A stretch of 64,000 nt of DNA from Dysidea avara (lineage: Eukaryota; Porifera; Demospongiae; Dictyoceratida; Dysideidae), in contig NC_089279.1 of NCBI RefSeq assembly GCF_963678975.1, positions 34,849,297-34,913,296 on the forward strand, in the 5' to 3' direction. The notes under the pieces were generated by a model that was given only the letters and a program-made list of their open reading frames with translations, had not been told where the DNA came from and made no database searches. Position 1 is the first letter of the stretch, and every line of letters starts with the position of its first letter. The translations under genes were made by a program, and so were the position numbers. Positions 24,764 to 37,545 of the stretch are shown piece by piece.

Positions 24764-27700
24764 TAACAAGTAGTACAATATCGGTACTGTAGTGCTATGG
24801 CTGAAATGATTTTGATAAATGTGGGGTCCGGCCTGACCACGAAACATATGTGGAAGCATAACCAGTGTCGTACAGAGTATCTTTTGTGTAAAGGAGGTAA
24901 AGATTTCAGTTATTCTCGCAAACTGGGTCCTATAGTCACGTGTGTAAACACCATGGGTTTGGTTTTTCAATAAACTAATCTTTCAGCATTCAGGGGTCAT
25001 ATCAGTTTATTGTGCTCAGAATACTCACCATACTCTCTCCGAGACTCTCGGCAACCTAAGACACTGATCTCACCGTCTTACTAGTAGTCTTGTTAATAAA
25101 GCCGCCAGGTTCCTTCCGGTTCCTTCAGAAACGCGTACAGCAGAAGTCGAGGCAGAAACTCGGTCAGAAGCTATTATGTTGGTGCGCTTTATTAAGAATT
25201 GCATTTTATACCGGTAAACGCTTCTTATTTAAATTAAAATTGCGGGCGCTTTTTTGGCTTGGATTCTGGACAGATTCTGGATGTTCCGGCCGGATCCAGA
25301 AAAGGAGGAGGTATGACTGCAAGATATAGATCATCAGCGTAAGCGTCAAAATAAGCATTGATTTAATTTTCAGGTGGTGCTCTATTTTATGTGACTGCTC
25401 TATTAGAGTATTTATTTATTTATTTAATTTGTCTAAATGACAGGGTGGCATCAAAAGGCATAGCCTATACAAGGGTGCTTCCCTCAACATACATACATAA
25501 CAAGACACAGAACAGGAACAGTATCTCAATTCCTTTGCCTATTTGCTCCCTATGCCTCCAAGTATGCCTGCCTAGTAGTAGTTCATGGAATTCTTTTCCA
25601 CCAACTGTGACTGAGGCACCCAGGGCTTGTCATCATTTAAAAAAATAATATGATTCAAGTGTTTTCACTGATTTATCACCTGTTGAAGCATTGCAGTTGC
25701 AACTGATTACACGGTACACTTGTACTAGCCATGCATAAAATCAAGGTATAAATCAGAAAGAAGAGATTGTTCAGTACAGCTCCATACTGGATCCTTGATT
25801 GCATGCAATGAGTGTTGTCAGTAGCTAGTGAGGTCAGTTCAAACAAGATCAGTACTCCATTCCTGAGCACCTATTTAGCTACACAATCTGTTGCAACTCT
25901 AATCCCTACTGTCAGAACTGATTACCACTATCACAATTCAATGGCCATTAGCACTGAGTACTGACTGTTGTTATCATTATTCAATCGACCTGCATATTAA
26001 GGACACCTTGGGACTAACTGTACGTGTCCTGATTATCCAAATAATCCAGGTCAGTTTACATGCTAAAGGATACTTTGGGACCATTACTAAGTGTCTATAG
26101 TATGTACAAGTTGAGCTGGATCCTGAAAAATAGCTAAAAATTAAAAGTGGATTTTTTTCTCAAGAGAGTAAACATTTCAGCCAACTAGATGATTAGTGCT
26201 GACAGCCAAGGTGTCAACGTGCAATTTGGCTCCATTACAGGTTTGGGAAAGAGCTGCAACGAACACTGCAGTTTATGGCTTCCCCATATGAAATGTACGG
26301 TGAAAATTTTGAATATTATGTCAGACATCAGTTTGTTGCAAGATATTAGAACTTATTATATATCACCACACTGTAGAACATTTAAATACCAACAGCATAT
26401 TAATCGGCAATGAGCAATTTGGCTTCAGGGCAGAACATTTGAACAAAAAGATTTTGAAATCATTTTAGTGGGTCAAGCAGCACTAAAAATGAGCCAAATT
26501 TCAAGATCATGTGTAATTGCATTCATGAGTTATTAAATGTTTTTGAGGATTCAGCTCAAACGCATACATACTATAGATTATACAGGTATCCACATTTGAT
26601 TAACGGGCTCCATTGTAATAATCTTCTGGATAGATCTTTTACATGTAAACACTGATGGTGTAGTGGAAACCAGTATTTGTCAGTGGGAAAGATCCTTATA
26701 TGGTAATAAATAAACATATGATTTACTCTTTGCTTTATTTACATGCATAATGTACAACTCACAGGGGCATAGTTAGGGTGGTTTCCCTGGGGTTCTGGAA
26801 ACCCCCTCTAAAATTTTAACTTTTGCACTTACAGCAGGAAGGCTATCTTATTTTAGCAGCACAAATATACAAAATAAAAGGGAACAAGGTAAGGAAGTGT
26901 ATACGTAGCTACTATCATTGTAATGTTAAATCCTAAAAGTACATTAAGACATAACAAGGGTAAGCATTTTAATGTCCATAGTCTGTCAGAGGCTGCATGG
27001 GAGCTGCACTCCCAGCTATAACTCACTACAAAATCAGGTAACCACCTTGAAAAAATCTTAAATACAGTTTGTATTGTATATATATGTATATGCTCCCAAA
27101 CTTCATACTGTTTTTGTTATAAGAAATTATCCTAGATGGACACTGAGAATTAATTCTCTGTCCCAGTATACTTTTTTTTGGCGGAATTAAATGCCATGCA
27201 CAAGAACAGAAATTTTTAAGTTGCATTACATGCTGTTTATTAAGTGTAGCTTTTATCTATTGACTATTGGCTGAGAGAGAATTTATATACCCTCATTATA
27301 GGATACAAACTGTAATTCACTTTATTTTCATGCAAAAAGTTTGTGATAAAATTTTTCGTGTAAAAATATTTTAATATGATTTATGTTAATGACTGCTCTA
27401 TTAGAGTAGTTCATTCTTAAGAAAAAAATTTAATTTTGTACAAGTTTTGCATACGAAAATTATTTTACAAGGAAAAAAAGTGAATTGCGGTAGTAATTTA
27501 TAGACAGGTTTAACAAAAGGCGTGGCACATTTTTTATGTTACACAATCCGGATTTGTGTAGGGCAAAAAGATCGGGAAAATCAATGTAGGGCAAAGGTTT
27601 TCAAAGTGTCTCTGAGCACTGTAATACTGCATCAAGTAATCACTACCCGAAATACAAACCCTTGTGTTCATACTTTATCAATACTCAGGATTTGTTGAAT

Positions 27701-28060
27701 AAGAATAATGGGGTGACTTTTCTGTATAGCTGGTTTATAAACTCGAAATTTAAATTATCTCCTAAAAACTTTAACATCTGAAAGGCGACTTATTTCACCA
27801 TGCCTGAGTTTTTAATGGTTTTAGTCCTCAAACTAGGTCTACACATTTTTATCATTGCTTGATTGATAAGTTCCAGTTAACACTGCATTTCTTTTGCCCT
27901 ACTAAAATGGCTGATAATTTGTGCATGTGGCGCATTTTTATGACCACACCTCTTCGTTAAACGTATCTATAGCATATTATTGCTGCTTGTAAATAATAAT
28001 TATTGTGGGCAGCTAAAACATATGCAAACAATCAAATTGAAGGGAACATGATATACTCTA
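24764..28060. other. Intergenic, repeat remnants
   Basis: No gene recognised. A GC-richer stretch (25000-25345) may be part of a mobile element. A hAT-like G-rich end (CAGGGGCATAGTTAGGG) is at 26763. A MITE is at 27309-27495. Two inverse copies of the ACTCTAATAGARCAGTCAC motif lie at 25394 and 27395. Confidence 0.4.
27309..27495. mobile_element. AATTCACTTT-type MITE
   Basis: CTGTAATTCACTTTATTTTC at the left and AAAAAGTGAATTGCGGTAG at the right are inverted. Carries one copy of the dispersed CTCTAATAGAGCAGT motif in reverse. Confidence 0.65.
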
Positions 28061-28079
28061 ATCAGAATATGGATCCTTC

Positions 28080-28300
28080 CACTACATGGTATTATTCTAT
28101 ATGAAGAACAGTTGCAGCTTCTCACATCAATGTCTTTATTATAATTATGCAAGTCTGTCATCCACACATGCTAGTAGTTTAATGCCTATGAAACCACAGC
28201 ATGCCAACTTGAGAATGGCATCCATTACCATGCAGAATCACAACCAGCACTGTCCCATATAGAGTCTGCATGACATACAATTCACATGCTTCCATATTAA
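28080..28300 (-). pseudogene. Relic of the neighbouring fibrinogen-like gene
   Basis: GAAACCACAGCATGCCAACTTGAG and the next 70 bases are a diverged copy of the last third of the 28456-29307 gene (around 28570-28660), without an open frame. Confidence 0.6.
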
Positions 28301-28455
28301 ATATTATGATGACATAATGATTGTGTAAACTGAGTAACACAAACATAGTACACACATATTATGGGTTATATAACACTCTTGTTTACAAATGTACACAATG
28401 TACAGAGAGTTTATGTAACTAACTAACATGTCACTTAACAACGTGTCTTATAGAT

Positions 28456-29307
28456 CTACTTGATGTAAATTTCTAACTTTTCCACAGCTATATCTTCATC
28501 CTGATGAACATCATTTTTACAGATACGAACTTCAAAATCCTCAGCTACACACACTGGTAGTTTCCTATAGAACCATGGCATCCCAATTTGAGCACAACAT
28601 CCATTGCCAGTACCACAGCCAGTACCATCCCATAAAGGATCTGATAGGTAGTATAATGCAGCTGCACTTCCCACATCTCCAGACTCGCAGTAGTAGTGAT
28701 TTCTCACAAAGTCAGGTGGAGGGGGACCAGGATGAGCAGCACACGGACAGTTACAGCAACCTCCACGATTATAATCATCACTTAAACCAACAGCATAGGT
28801 CCACACATGTTTACGTGGTGATCCTAAAGTGATGGAAATGCCATCAACATATGCATCATCAATGGATTGTATTTTTGCATCAAAGGCATCTGTTCCTCCT
28901 TTCTGGTAACCTTTAGTTTGTCCACAGATGTGTTGATATTCAACTCCCTTCACAAAGAATTGTGCAGAAGCACATCCAACTACATATCCTAAACACAGTC
29001 TCCTGGGAGTGGTGATCTTGTGCCATGTTCCTGGACAATTATCATCTCGATTCATGTCTACATCAACAACTTGCATCCATCCTCCTTCAATACCATCACA
29101 CTTTAGCTTCATGTTGCAAGTGACCTCAAACAGTCCTTCACTAGTTTTTATCCAGTATTGCCCAACACTTCCCCTACTAGTAGGATTACGTTGGTATATC
29201 TCATTACAAGAAGCAGCAGAATTGGCCTTGCTTTTACCAAGTAAGATGTCTTCATTGTTAGCTGAGGCAGAAACAAACAACAGTAGTAGGATAAGGCACT
29301 TCTCCAT
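28456..29307 (-). CDS. Secreted fibrinogen-like (FReD-type) protein
   Basis: One intact exon of 283 codons. Residues 1-16 are a signal peptide (KCLILLLLFVSASA). The mature part starts with SCNEIYQRNPTSRGSVGQYW and continues EVTCNMKLKCDGIEGGWMQV, the cysteine-rich beginning typical of fibrinogen-related domains, followed by the PGTWHKI, CLGYVVGCASAQFF, DGISITLGSPRKHVWTYAVG, SDPLWDGTGC and CCAQIGMPWF blocks. I recall this extended type as abundant in sponges and cnidarians. There are about 20 Cys and a CCNCPC cluster, expected to form disulfides outside the cell. No coiled coil or membrane segment. A lectin-like or matrix role is inference. A decayed copy lies just downstream. Confidence 0.82.
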   Translation of the reverse strand: MEKCLILLLLFVSASANNEDILLGKSKANSAASCNEIYQRNPTSRGSVGQYWIKTSEGLFEVTCNMKLKCDGIEGGWMQVVDVDMNRDDNCPGTWHKITTPRRLCLGYVVGCASAQFFVKGVEYQHICGQTKGYQKGGTDAFDAKIQSIDDAYVDGISITLGSPRKHVWTYAVGLSDDYNRGGCCNCPCAAHPGPPPPDFVRNHYYCESGDVGSAAALYYLSDPLWDGTGCGTGNGCCAQIGMPWFYRKLPVCVAEDFEVRICKNDVHQDEDIAVEKLEIYIK

Positions 29308-32300
29308 GGTTACTGGTACTGACTACAGAAGTTTAATTTGCACTTCACTAGCTGCATCGTGCTGCATTTATAGGTTTGCTAACAGGATGTTTTTCACTTA
29401 GTGGACAGTGCAACAACAACATAGTGGATTTCCCGCACTCACCTCATGTGTTCATAGTAATTCAAACACTAACTTGACAACAAACTTGATTCAAACACAT
29501 AATATTTAATATATTTTTATGTATACACAGCTGCCATGCACGTAACCATTATAACAGGATGTTATCAGATATAGAGTAAACTAAAAATTCCCATGTTTAC
29601 CACCTCTCAAACGTGGGAATATCCTTCAGTTGAATAAAAATTTTGTTTTAATCTCTAAAGAATACTTCACTTCCACAGCACATAAGTCACATGTTATGTA
29701 GTTATGAAATGTCAGAAGTTGAAGGGATTTCTTTATAGGCCTATTTTCTGTTTCACCTTATTACTAGTATAGCTAGTTGTCTTAAGTCTCCAATTTCTGT
29801 CTATTAGGTTAGGTAATCCAAACACTGCAGCACAAGTTGCTGTAAGAGCAACAGTATAGGATAAGGATACTTCATTATCTCCACTTGTCTTGATCAGTTT
29901 TTAAATTACTGTAACAATGTATAGCAAGTCCACTCCAGTTCATAATTACACTATGTGATGATAATTCTACACATGGTGGTGTGCCATGTGGCCCAAGCCA
30001 GCACGCTGCACCATGGGTATAATATTGGTAGGAAGAAAGAAAACATGATAATTATCATGCATGCATGCATACATATTATTTACATAGTTCCATAATCTCT
30101 TATCTAAATGGAACACTATAAATTAATAGACTGAAGCAGGGATTAAATGTCTACTATGACTTCCCTTGTTTCATTATTTTTTTGTAATCCTTAAAATTTT
30201 TATTTTCCTTATGTTACTTTCTGGAGCATAATTATGACTGGTAAGCCTGCACATACTGCATTGAAAGAAAGAATGGTGCCAGACATATCGTAATTAATTA
30301 ATTTTACATCTGAATACACCCCAACTATTATGCTTTGTTTTCTGCTGTGCATGTTCAGCCTGTTACATGTGCACAGCACAAAGAACTGAACAAGAAGTGC
30401 CTCTGCAATCAATCCAATCACTACAGAAAATAAAGACAATTCACAGGGAAGCCACAATGCGCAAACAAGAATTGACACCTTACACAAAAGAAATGGGACA
30501 CAAATTAAGACTGATTTCTAAAGGGGGTGGAGGTCTGATGGCATACTCCCCTAGGAAAATTTTGAAACAGCTGTGACTATATTGAATTTGAAAGAAATGA
30601 CTGCAACCTAGAAGTAATTTAAGGAAATAGCAAGCTGAAAAGACTACGAACTAGTGAACTATGTACGTATGTAGTAGTTATGTACAAGCCGATTTTTTAG
30701 AGTAAACTGTTGTTTTATATTATTATTAGGTTTTAAGGCAATTTTATTTTAATAGTGAACGGTTAAAAAAATTAAAGCCATAACTATAAGTTGCCAGAAG
30801 GTTACATGCAAGCACATTTAGCTTAGTCATTTGTAAACCCAGGATTGTAAGACAACAAAAGTGGACTGCAAAATCGAAAATATTTGAACTGAAACAACTA
30901 TCTCAATGTTGAAATTTTGGTCAATCCCTAAACTGAAAGAGAGGTAAGATTCATAACACATAGTATATGTATAACTTTGACTTTATACTTTTCTTTGCTA
31001 TTTTAGCCTGGCTTTTACAACTATCCCAATCATCATTTACAACCAGCCAGTAGTCTAGCTAACTAGTCCCCCTTTTAGCCTCTGTCCCCTGTACTGGTGC
31101 TTTACCACACCAATCCTCTCTTTACTTTAGGACAATCATGACATTATAGAGGCTATAATCAGACTTAATTATTTATTAAGGGTGATTTGTGGTCCAACTA
31201 TATAATTATATAGTTAACTCCTTAATGTCATTATGTGTAAATTGTTGGGATATCAGGCAAGCATAACACAATAATTATAATAGAATGTAGCATTCAGTGT
31301 ATTCACTTCAAAAATATTATACTTGTATAGATGATTATATGTAGGCTGCTTGCTTGGCTATATCAATGCACATGCGTGCACTAGTCAAAGTTCAGATTTT
31401 GTTATAGTTTGAATTTTTAATATAGCTGTATATGCAGGAGTGCATTAAAATGCCATGTTGTGCAGCTCAGGTTGTGGTACTTACACATTCCTGACTGTAT
31501 AATTATTACATGTACGTAAAGTTGCATCATTAATCATTGCAGTAAAAAATTTAATTTCTTACCACAATATGCAAATATCAGGCAAGTAAACTGTTAAGAT
31601 ATTTTTGTGGTTGCTTGTGGTTAGTGGTGTGCTGTCTACTCATTATTCCAAGAACCAAATTAGGAACTTTTTGCATGCCTTTGCAATTCCCCTGAGACAC
31701 TAAACATGTGATTATGACCTTGCATCTCACAGGAAGAATGTTAGGCAACTCTATTAGCATGTGTAGATACCATAATAATAATAATAAACAATTATGCAGG
31801 CTTTTCACCTTGATTCTATATATCTCTATCAGTAGCAAATAGTATGCCTCTCACAGCTGTTACATTTACTATGTAGCAAGAAAAATGCTTGTGTGGATTA
31901 TGCATTAACTGATAAGAACCTTCATACAAACTGTTGAAGCTGTCGTGCATATAAAATTGTATTGTTATTAGTCAGTCATGTGATTATTATTCCAAGTAGT
32001 GGAATGCATTGTAAACATCTTAAGAGAAGGATGGCTGGATTCTTGGAAGACACAGTTTCCCTTCAAGTGTATTTACAATAATTGTTCATATTTGGTGAAA
32101 TTTATTGCACTAATGATATGTGGTTCCAAGGATCATCATCATCATCTCTGTGAGTACTTGGACAACTGTTAGCCCTGCTTATTTTAAGAAAACTGGATTA
32201 GCACTACGGTTTGAATAAGTAATCACTGTGCATATTATCATTATTATTATAACACTATGGTTCCAGTTTCTGTTTATATCAAGCAGTGATAATGATAACA

Positions 32301-32950
32301 CACTACTATATGTAACATTTATAAGTGCTATAGTGCAAGGAGTTTACCTGAATTATATATAGTACCATTCATATTCTATATGTATAGCTAATATTAGCTA
32401 TAGCTATATGTACTGGTAACTATGCTATTATATATAGAACTTCTTGCATGTATACAGTACATAATTATACACATGACACTAGCATTACTACAGTTCACCA
32501 CGCATGTGCATCACTTGAATAGAAAACACAGGACTAGGAAATGATTGCAGTAGCACTTATATTTACCTGCTGTGTACACACTTATTCACCTCTCAGCCAT
32601 CTTTGCAATGAGAACTTATACTTCATACAGTAATCCACTTATCTAATTAATCTTATGTACTGTAGTTACATTACAGTTACATATTCTATTGTGTGTGGAC
32701 AGGATTATAAAGACAAAAGCATATAATCCATCATACATGCTGGACACTTGTCTAACAAAGTCAAATTATAGCTGATTAAACTTACAATCATGCCTTTCTG
32801 AGTTTAGCATCCTGAAATATGTATACTTACTTACATGGAGCATCATGGACACAGAACTCAGACTTGCATTATTTGTGCAGAAATAGTGCTAAGTTCTCTG
32901 CCCATCCTAGAAATACTCCTGTTACATTAATATTATGTCTACAACTACTA
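29308..32950. other. Intergenic, no gene recognised
   Basis: AT-rich sequence. Contains repeat family X copy 3 (30190-30590). Short ORFs have no family features. Confidence 0.4.
30190..30590 (+). repeat. Dispersed repeat family X, copy 3
   Basis: Shares TTATGACTGGTAA, CAGCCTGTTACATG, GAACTGAACAAGAAGTGCC, CAATCACTACAGAAAATAA and GAAATGGGACACAAA with the copies at 11820 and 19740, in the same order. Confidence 0.65.
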
Positions 32951-33207
32951 TATGTGACCGAATTTTGGAAAATCACCCTTATGGTCGCGCCTGAAACAAT
33001 TAGAATTTTTGGAACTAGTATGGTGCTGTTAATAGCAGAAAGCACTTTTTAAATGTTTCTAAAACTTTTCTTGTAATTCAGGGTATCTATGGTTTATTCC
33101 ACCCTTAATTGGGTAGGAATTTAACTTATAATGCTGTGTTTCAGAACTAAATATTTAAAGTGTCAAATGCGCCCATAAGGATGATTTTCCAAAATTTGGT
33201 CACATGC
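32951..33207. mobile_element. TATGTGACC MITE
   Basis: TIRs of about 38 bp (TATGTGACCGAATTTTGGAA, then ATCACCCTTATGG) with near-perfect complement at the right end. Preceded by TA. Lies just upstream of the 33346 gene. Confidence 0.88.
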
Positions 33208-33345
33208 TGTGATTCAATGGTTGCAAAACTTTCTGGATTGATGCCCTGCATGACAACATATATGCATCTTGATTATTATTCTGGGTAAATTGGTAGGTCA
33301 TGCAAGTATACATGATGCAATAATCAATCTATTACGTTATTTTTA

Positions 33346-34408
33346 ATGATGTCAGGCATGACCACTATAAAAGTAACTGTTGACATTGTAAAACCATCAT
33401 TTACCAAAATACCTTTGAACTTGTTTGTCACTACTGCTAACAATAAAACATACACTATTCCAATACTTGACAGAGAAGTAAGTCAAAGCCTCTTAGTTGT
33501 ACTATGCTATACTCTCTTCTTTATTACTACTAGCTGCAAACGCTGACTGTGTTAGGGTTAAAGAAGAAAATAGAAGACAAAACTGGTGTTCCTCCAGAAG
33601 AGCAGAGACTGGTAGTTGGTGACGAACAATTAATACATGAAGGCAAACTTATCAAAGATTATCCAGCAATTAAACCCCAGTGTACAATTCACTTGATTAT
33701 CCGCTTGCCAGGTGGACAGGACTGCGTAGGATGCTTTGGACCATCAAACCTTGTTTCACCATGCAGATGTCATACTCCATACTGCAATGAATGATTGTAT
33801 TATGCGGCACTGCCAAAGTATGGCTGATAAAAAACAAAGCACAATGACTTGCTCAACCTGCCATGAGAAATGGGACTTGATTAAAATTCAACGACTATCA
33901 GGTATCAGTGATACACAGTTTAATAAAATTGCCAAGCAGATGTCCCAAAATTTTGTCAACACGCAACCAGGTATTCAAGAGTGTCCAGGCTGCCAGAACT
34001 ATTGTGAACGTCAAGATAAAACAAAGAGCAGAGTTTACTGCCGTTTGTGTTCCAGAGCAGGCAAGCCAGCAGAGTATTGTTTCCAGTGCTCCCTCCCATG
34101 GAGAAATTCAAGCAGCAACACATACTGTGGAAACCCAAACTGCAAATCATCCAATCCACTTTCTTTGCTTCCTTTGGCAGAGTATAAAAAAAATTGGTAC
34201 AATAGACAATTGCCCTTCATTGAGGTTGTGCCCAAAATGTGGAATTCCAATTGAACACACAAGACACTGCAAGCGTATGGAATGCGCAATATGTGCCAAA
34301 GAATTCTGTTTTATTTGTCTCATTGACTGGAAAAGCGATACTAATAATCATTATTTTGTTGAATGCAGACCAGCTCCAATACAGACATTTGTTCCTGGAG
34401 GAAAATGA
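33346..34408 (+). pseudogene. Ubl-RING1-IBR-RING2 (RBR-type E3 ligase) with two frameshifts
   Basis: Exon 1 is 33346-33477, exon 2 starts at 33534 after a 56-nt intron. The Ubl (LTVLGLKKKIEDKTGVP, QRLVVGDEQLIHEG) is followed by RING1 (CVGCFGPSNLVSPCRC... CSTCHEKW), a cysteine-rich IBR (CPGCQNYC ... CRLC ... CFQCSLPW ... CGNPNC) and RING2 (LCPKCGIPIEHTRHCKRMEC, CFICLIDW). The HCKRM Cys sits where RBR ligases carry the catalytic cysteine. The frame breaks twice: a tandem AATG (33786-33789 and 33790-33793) shifts RING1 out of frame, and a run of eight A (34186-34193) adds one base before RING2. The first is unlikely to be a homopolymer error; the second could be. The order resembles Parkin without RING0. 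The homologue at 40043 is intact. Confidence 0.8.
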
Positions 34409-34661
34409 ATAAAATTGCAAATAAGAACACTTTAACTATGTAGTACAAATGTTGATGTGGTTGTTAAATTGTGTACAATTAGTAGCATGTCTTACACTGT
34501 ACTGGTTTATTCATGCATGCACACATGTATATAAAATTTTGTGAACTTTATAACTACAGTGTGTATTATATATTATAATGTTTATTATTACAATATTATT
34601 GGAAGATACAATAAATGGCACACACATGTGTATTATATTTTTAAATGCAATTGTACAAAGG

Positions 34662-34697
<36 letters not shown>

Positions 34698-35239
34698 ATG
34701 CCAGGTGAGGTAAGAAATGATATGGGAAGATAGAATTGTTAGCCTAAATAGAAACTTCCTGAAGGTTGCACTACGGCAGACTGTCATAGTGGATTTGGAA
34801 GCTACTGTGCATATATTTTGCCAAATTTCTAAAAATGATCAATGATTATCATTCATAGAAAGATCCTCCTACAACAACTATACTCAAATATGGTAAAGAT
34901 CATAGGTCATGTTGACTCAAGGCCGTTCTTTACACTGGGGGGTCACGGGTAATATTTGGGTATTAGGATTGTTAATGAGAATGTATACTATACAAAGAAA
35001 CCAGTGCCCTCAAAAAGTATGGCCATCAAACAAAACACTATATAAGGCAACAAGTATATTAATCAGCATGTGACATTGAAGGTCATGATATAATGCAACT
35101 GTATAGATCAGATGATTCTAGCATCATGCATCTTTTGGCAAATAACACAACTCTATTAAATCTCTTACTTAATTCTCTGAATGATGATGTAATAGTTGAG
35201 TAGATTAGTATAAAGTGTTTGACTATAGAACCATTCAAA
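34409..35239. other. Intergenic
   Basis: No gene. Contains a TA dinucleotide run (34667-34694) and a hAT-like G-rich fragment near 34920. Confidence 0.5.
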
Positions 35240-35302
35240 ATGGCTATGACCTTGTTTGTACAGAGCAATAGTACCACCCAGACCATCACTTACAGCCAGC
35301 AG
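35240..35302 (+). pseudogene. Orphan Ubl exon 1 (copy E)
   Basis: MAMTLFVQSNSTTQTITYSQQ followed by GTATAT. Nearly identical to the exon at 36208 and lying in a 970-bp tandem duplication with shared flanks (GAATGATGATGTAATA upstream, ATAGCAGAACTT downstream). No second exon before the next copy. Confidence 0.6.
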
Positions 35303-35356
35303 GTATATACTACTTCATAGCAGAACTTAGGACACCTTATAGACCTCAACAGTGTT

Positions 35357-35932
35357 AGAACTTAAGGATTCGGTGGCATCAACTCTACCTGAGTTTGGTG
35401 TTACTATGCATGGCAAGGCGTTTTACAGCATCCTTGGCAAATGACCATGGTGATGTTGGCTTCTTTTTGGGGGTCTCACCGATGTTGTCAGCAAAAACAT
35501 CCAGGAGACTGCTATCCATATCGTCATTAATTTAATGCTACTTGTGTGGTGGAGAAAAAATGTAAATAATAAAAATAATTTTAATACTGTAGTAACTAGT
35601 GGTAACTATTATGATATGTGTTTAGAGGTAAATGGTGAGAGAGAAGATGGTAGACGGAACTCTGTGACATTGTTCAGAATTCCAGGAGACTCTGACAATA
35701 GTATTGTCAATAGTCAGGTAACTAAGAACTTAATACTAGTCACTAACATGACAAGCATTAATGACGATATGGATAGCAGTCTCCTGGATGTTTCTGCTGA
35801 CATCATCGGTGAGACCCCCAAAAAGAAGCCAACATCACCACGGTCATTTGCCAAGGACGTTGTAAAATGCCTTACCATGGTAACACCAAACTCAGATAGA
35901 GTTGATGTCGCCGAATCCTTAAGTCTCATTTA
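35357..35932. mobile_element. Long inverted repeat with about 175-bp arms
   Basis: Left arm 35357-35531 and right arm 35757-35932 are inverted copies (GACTTAAGGATTCGG-type end, TTTGCCAAGGA, AGTCTCCTGGATG). The right arm is open in the plus frame and forms the C-terminal half of a 132-codon ORF (35535-35935) ending in SDRVDVAESLSLI; the left arm is slightly degraded. Probably a mobile element or a hairpin duplication of an exon; it lies between the two copies of Ubl exon 1. Confidence 0.75.
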
Positions 35933-36207
35933 AAAAGCATAATCTATTATGCTGTTATGAACTTATTCCCTAACACATGGAGATACCACAATGCGTTTAC
36001 TACAATACATTACTATACGGTGTATGTATTTCACAGTGGCAGGTCATCATTTTACTATAGCTTTATAGATCACATGCAGCATTCTTCAAAGCATCAAATG
36101 TTTATACTGCTAATGAAACCACTGAGCTAATTCCCAGAATGATGATGTAATATTAGTTGAACAGATAAATATAGCAACTGGCAACTTATAAAATCATTTC
36201 TTTCAAA

Positions 36208-36590
36208 ATGGCTATGACCTTGTTTGTACAGAGCAATAGTACCAAGAGTTTCACCCAGATCATCACTTACAGCCAAGTTAGCTACAGGTACATACTAGCT
36301 ACTTTATAGCAGAACTTCTCTATTGAGGACACCTTAGGCCTCAAAACAGAGGGATGGTCTAATCTAATGTAAAAGTATTGCAGGCATGACCGTTTAAATG
36401 TTACTTAAAATAGAGACAATCCTTGTCCATATTGGGACTGAAGCAGTTACTTGAGAAGAGAATTGGTGTCTCTGCCAACCAGATGAGACTGATAGTAACT
36501 GGTGAGACAATAACAGAAGAGAATGATCACAGAATGGTTAAGAGTTATGAAATCATTAAAGACCGGGCTACTGTCCTTATACTATTCTGA
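36208..36590 (+). pseudogene. Ubl gene copy F, ended by a nonsense codon
   Basis: Exon 1 is 36208-36276 and exon 2 starts at 36414 (QSLSILGLKQLLEKRIGVSA). The last strand reads ATVLILF, then TGA at 36588-36590, then LPGGN in the same frame; relatives have Arg there (RLPGG), so this looks like CGA to TGA. The donor after exon 1 is a weak GTTAGC. Confidence 0.7.
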
Positions 36591-37439
36591 CTACCAGGAG
36601 GAAATGGTAATGAAAACATTTAACATTAATTTTGCATCAGATTGTGTTGTAACAGTATACACATGTAGCTTAGTCCATGTAACACATGCGACATGTCATA
36701 CAATAATTCCCACCGTATCATAGTGTTGTTATGTTTCGATACAGATACGAAAACTTGTTTATTATTCATTGAGCATGCATATAATTCAATTCAACGTCTA
36801 GTTAACTTATGAGAGCATTTGTGATATTCCATGCATGCATTAGTGTATGTTATAGCGGATGCTGTTCTTGAAGTATCCAGCCAAACAAACTTGCATGAGT
36901 TTCTACATATGCAGCAAACCACATATGGTCACACAAAACTATTAGTACTACTGCATCTAATATTATGTCCCTGCATGTCATTTAAATTAAACTGTATACC
37001 AACATACAACAAGGAATTGTTTTGAAGTGTACATGGAAGCACTTTCTTTTGTAATTTAGCTATAGAAAGACAATATACAGTAGTATACACACTCTTGTAA
37101 CACAAATGTTATACACTATCAGCAGAACTTCAGTTACATACCTAAACCTCTTATATGAACGTTAGTCAAATTAGTGAACTTTAAGTAACTGAAATCGATT
37201 CAGATGTGGTTAACGATCAATCAAATACCCTGATAGAACATAATATATTTTACACAGGATGCAGTAAATCCTGAATCCTGATAACCACAAAGTTTGAGGA
37301 ATACATTTTCCCAGAATGACAACTGAGAAGATATGCAATGCTAAAAATGACACTACTCTTATTATGAGTATTAGTTAATACAGTCTATACTACTGACATT
37401 AACTGTACAAGAGATATATTATGTTACATCATGAAGGAT

Positions 37440-37545
37440 ATAGTTCATTTTATGGTCAATAGCATGTCACACATTCTACTCCTTTCACTGCCTTGGAAAC
37501 AAGCAGGGTCAGGTGACCAAATAGATTGTGTAAATCTCAACTACT
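37440..37545 (-). pseudogene. Relic of the 46722-46862 transmembrane exon
   Basis: TGGTCAATAGCATGT, CACTGCC...GGAAACAAGCAGGGTCAGG and GACCAAATAGATTGTGTAAA match the 46722 exon and its flank; the frame is broken. Confidence 0.55.
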
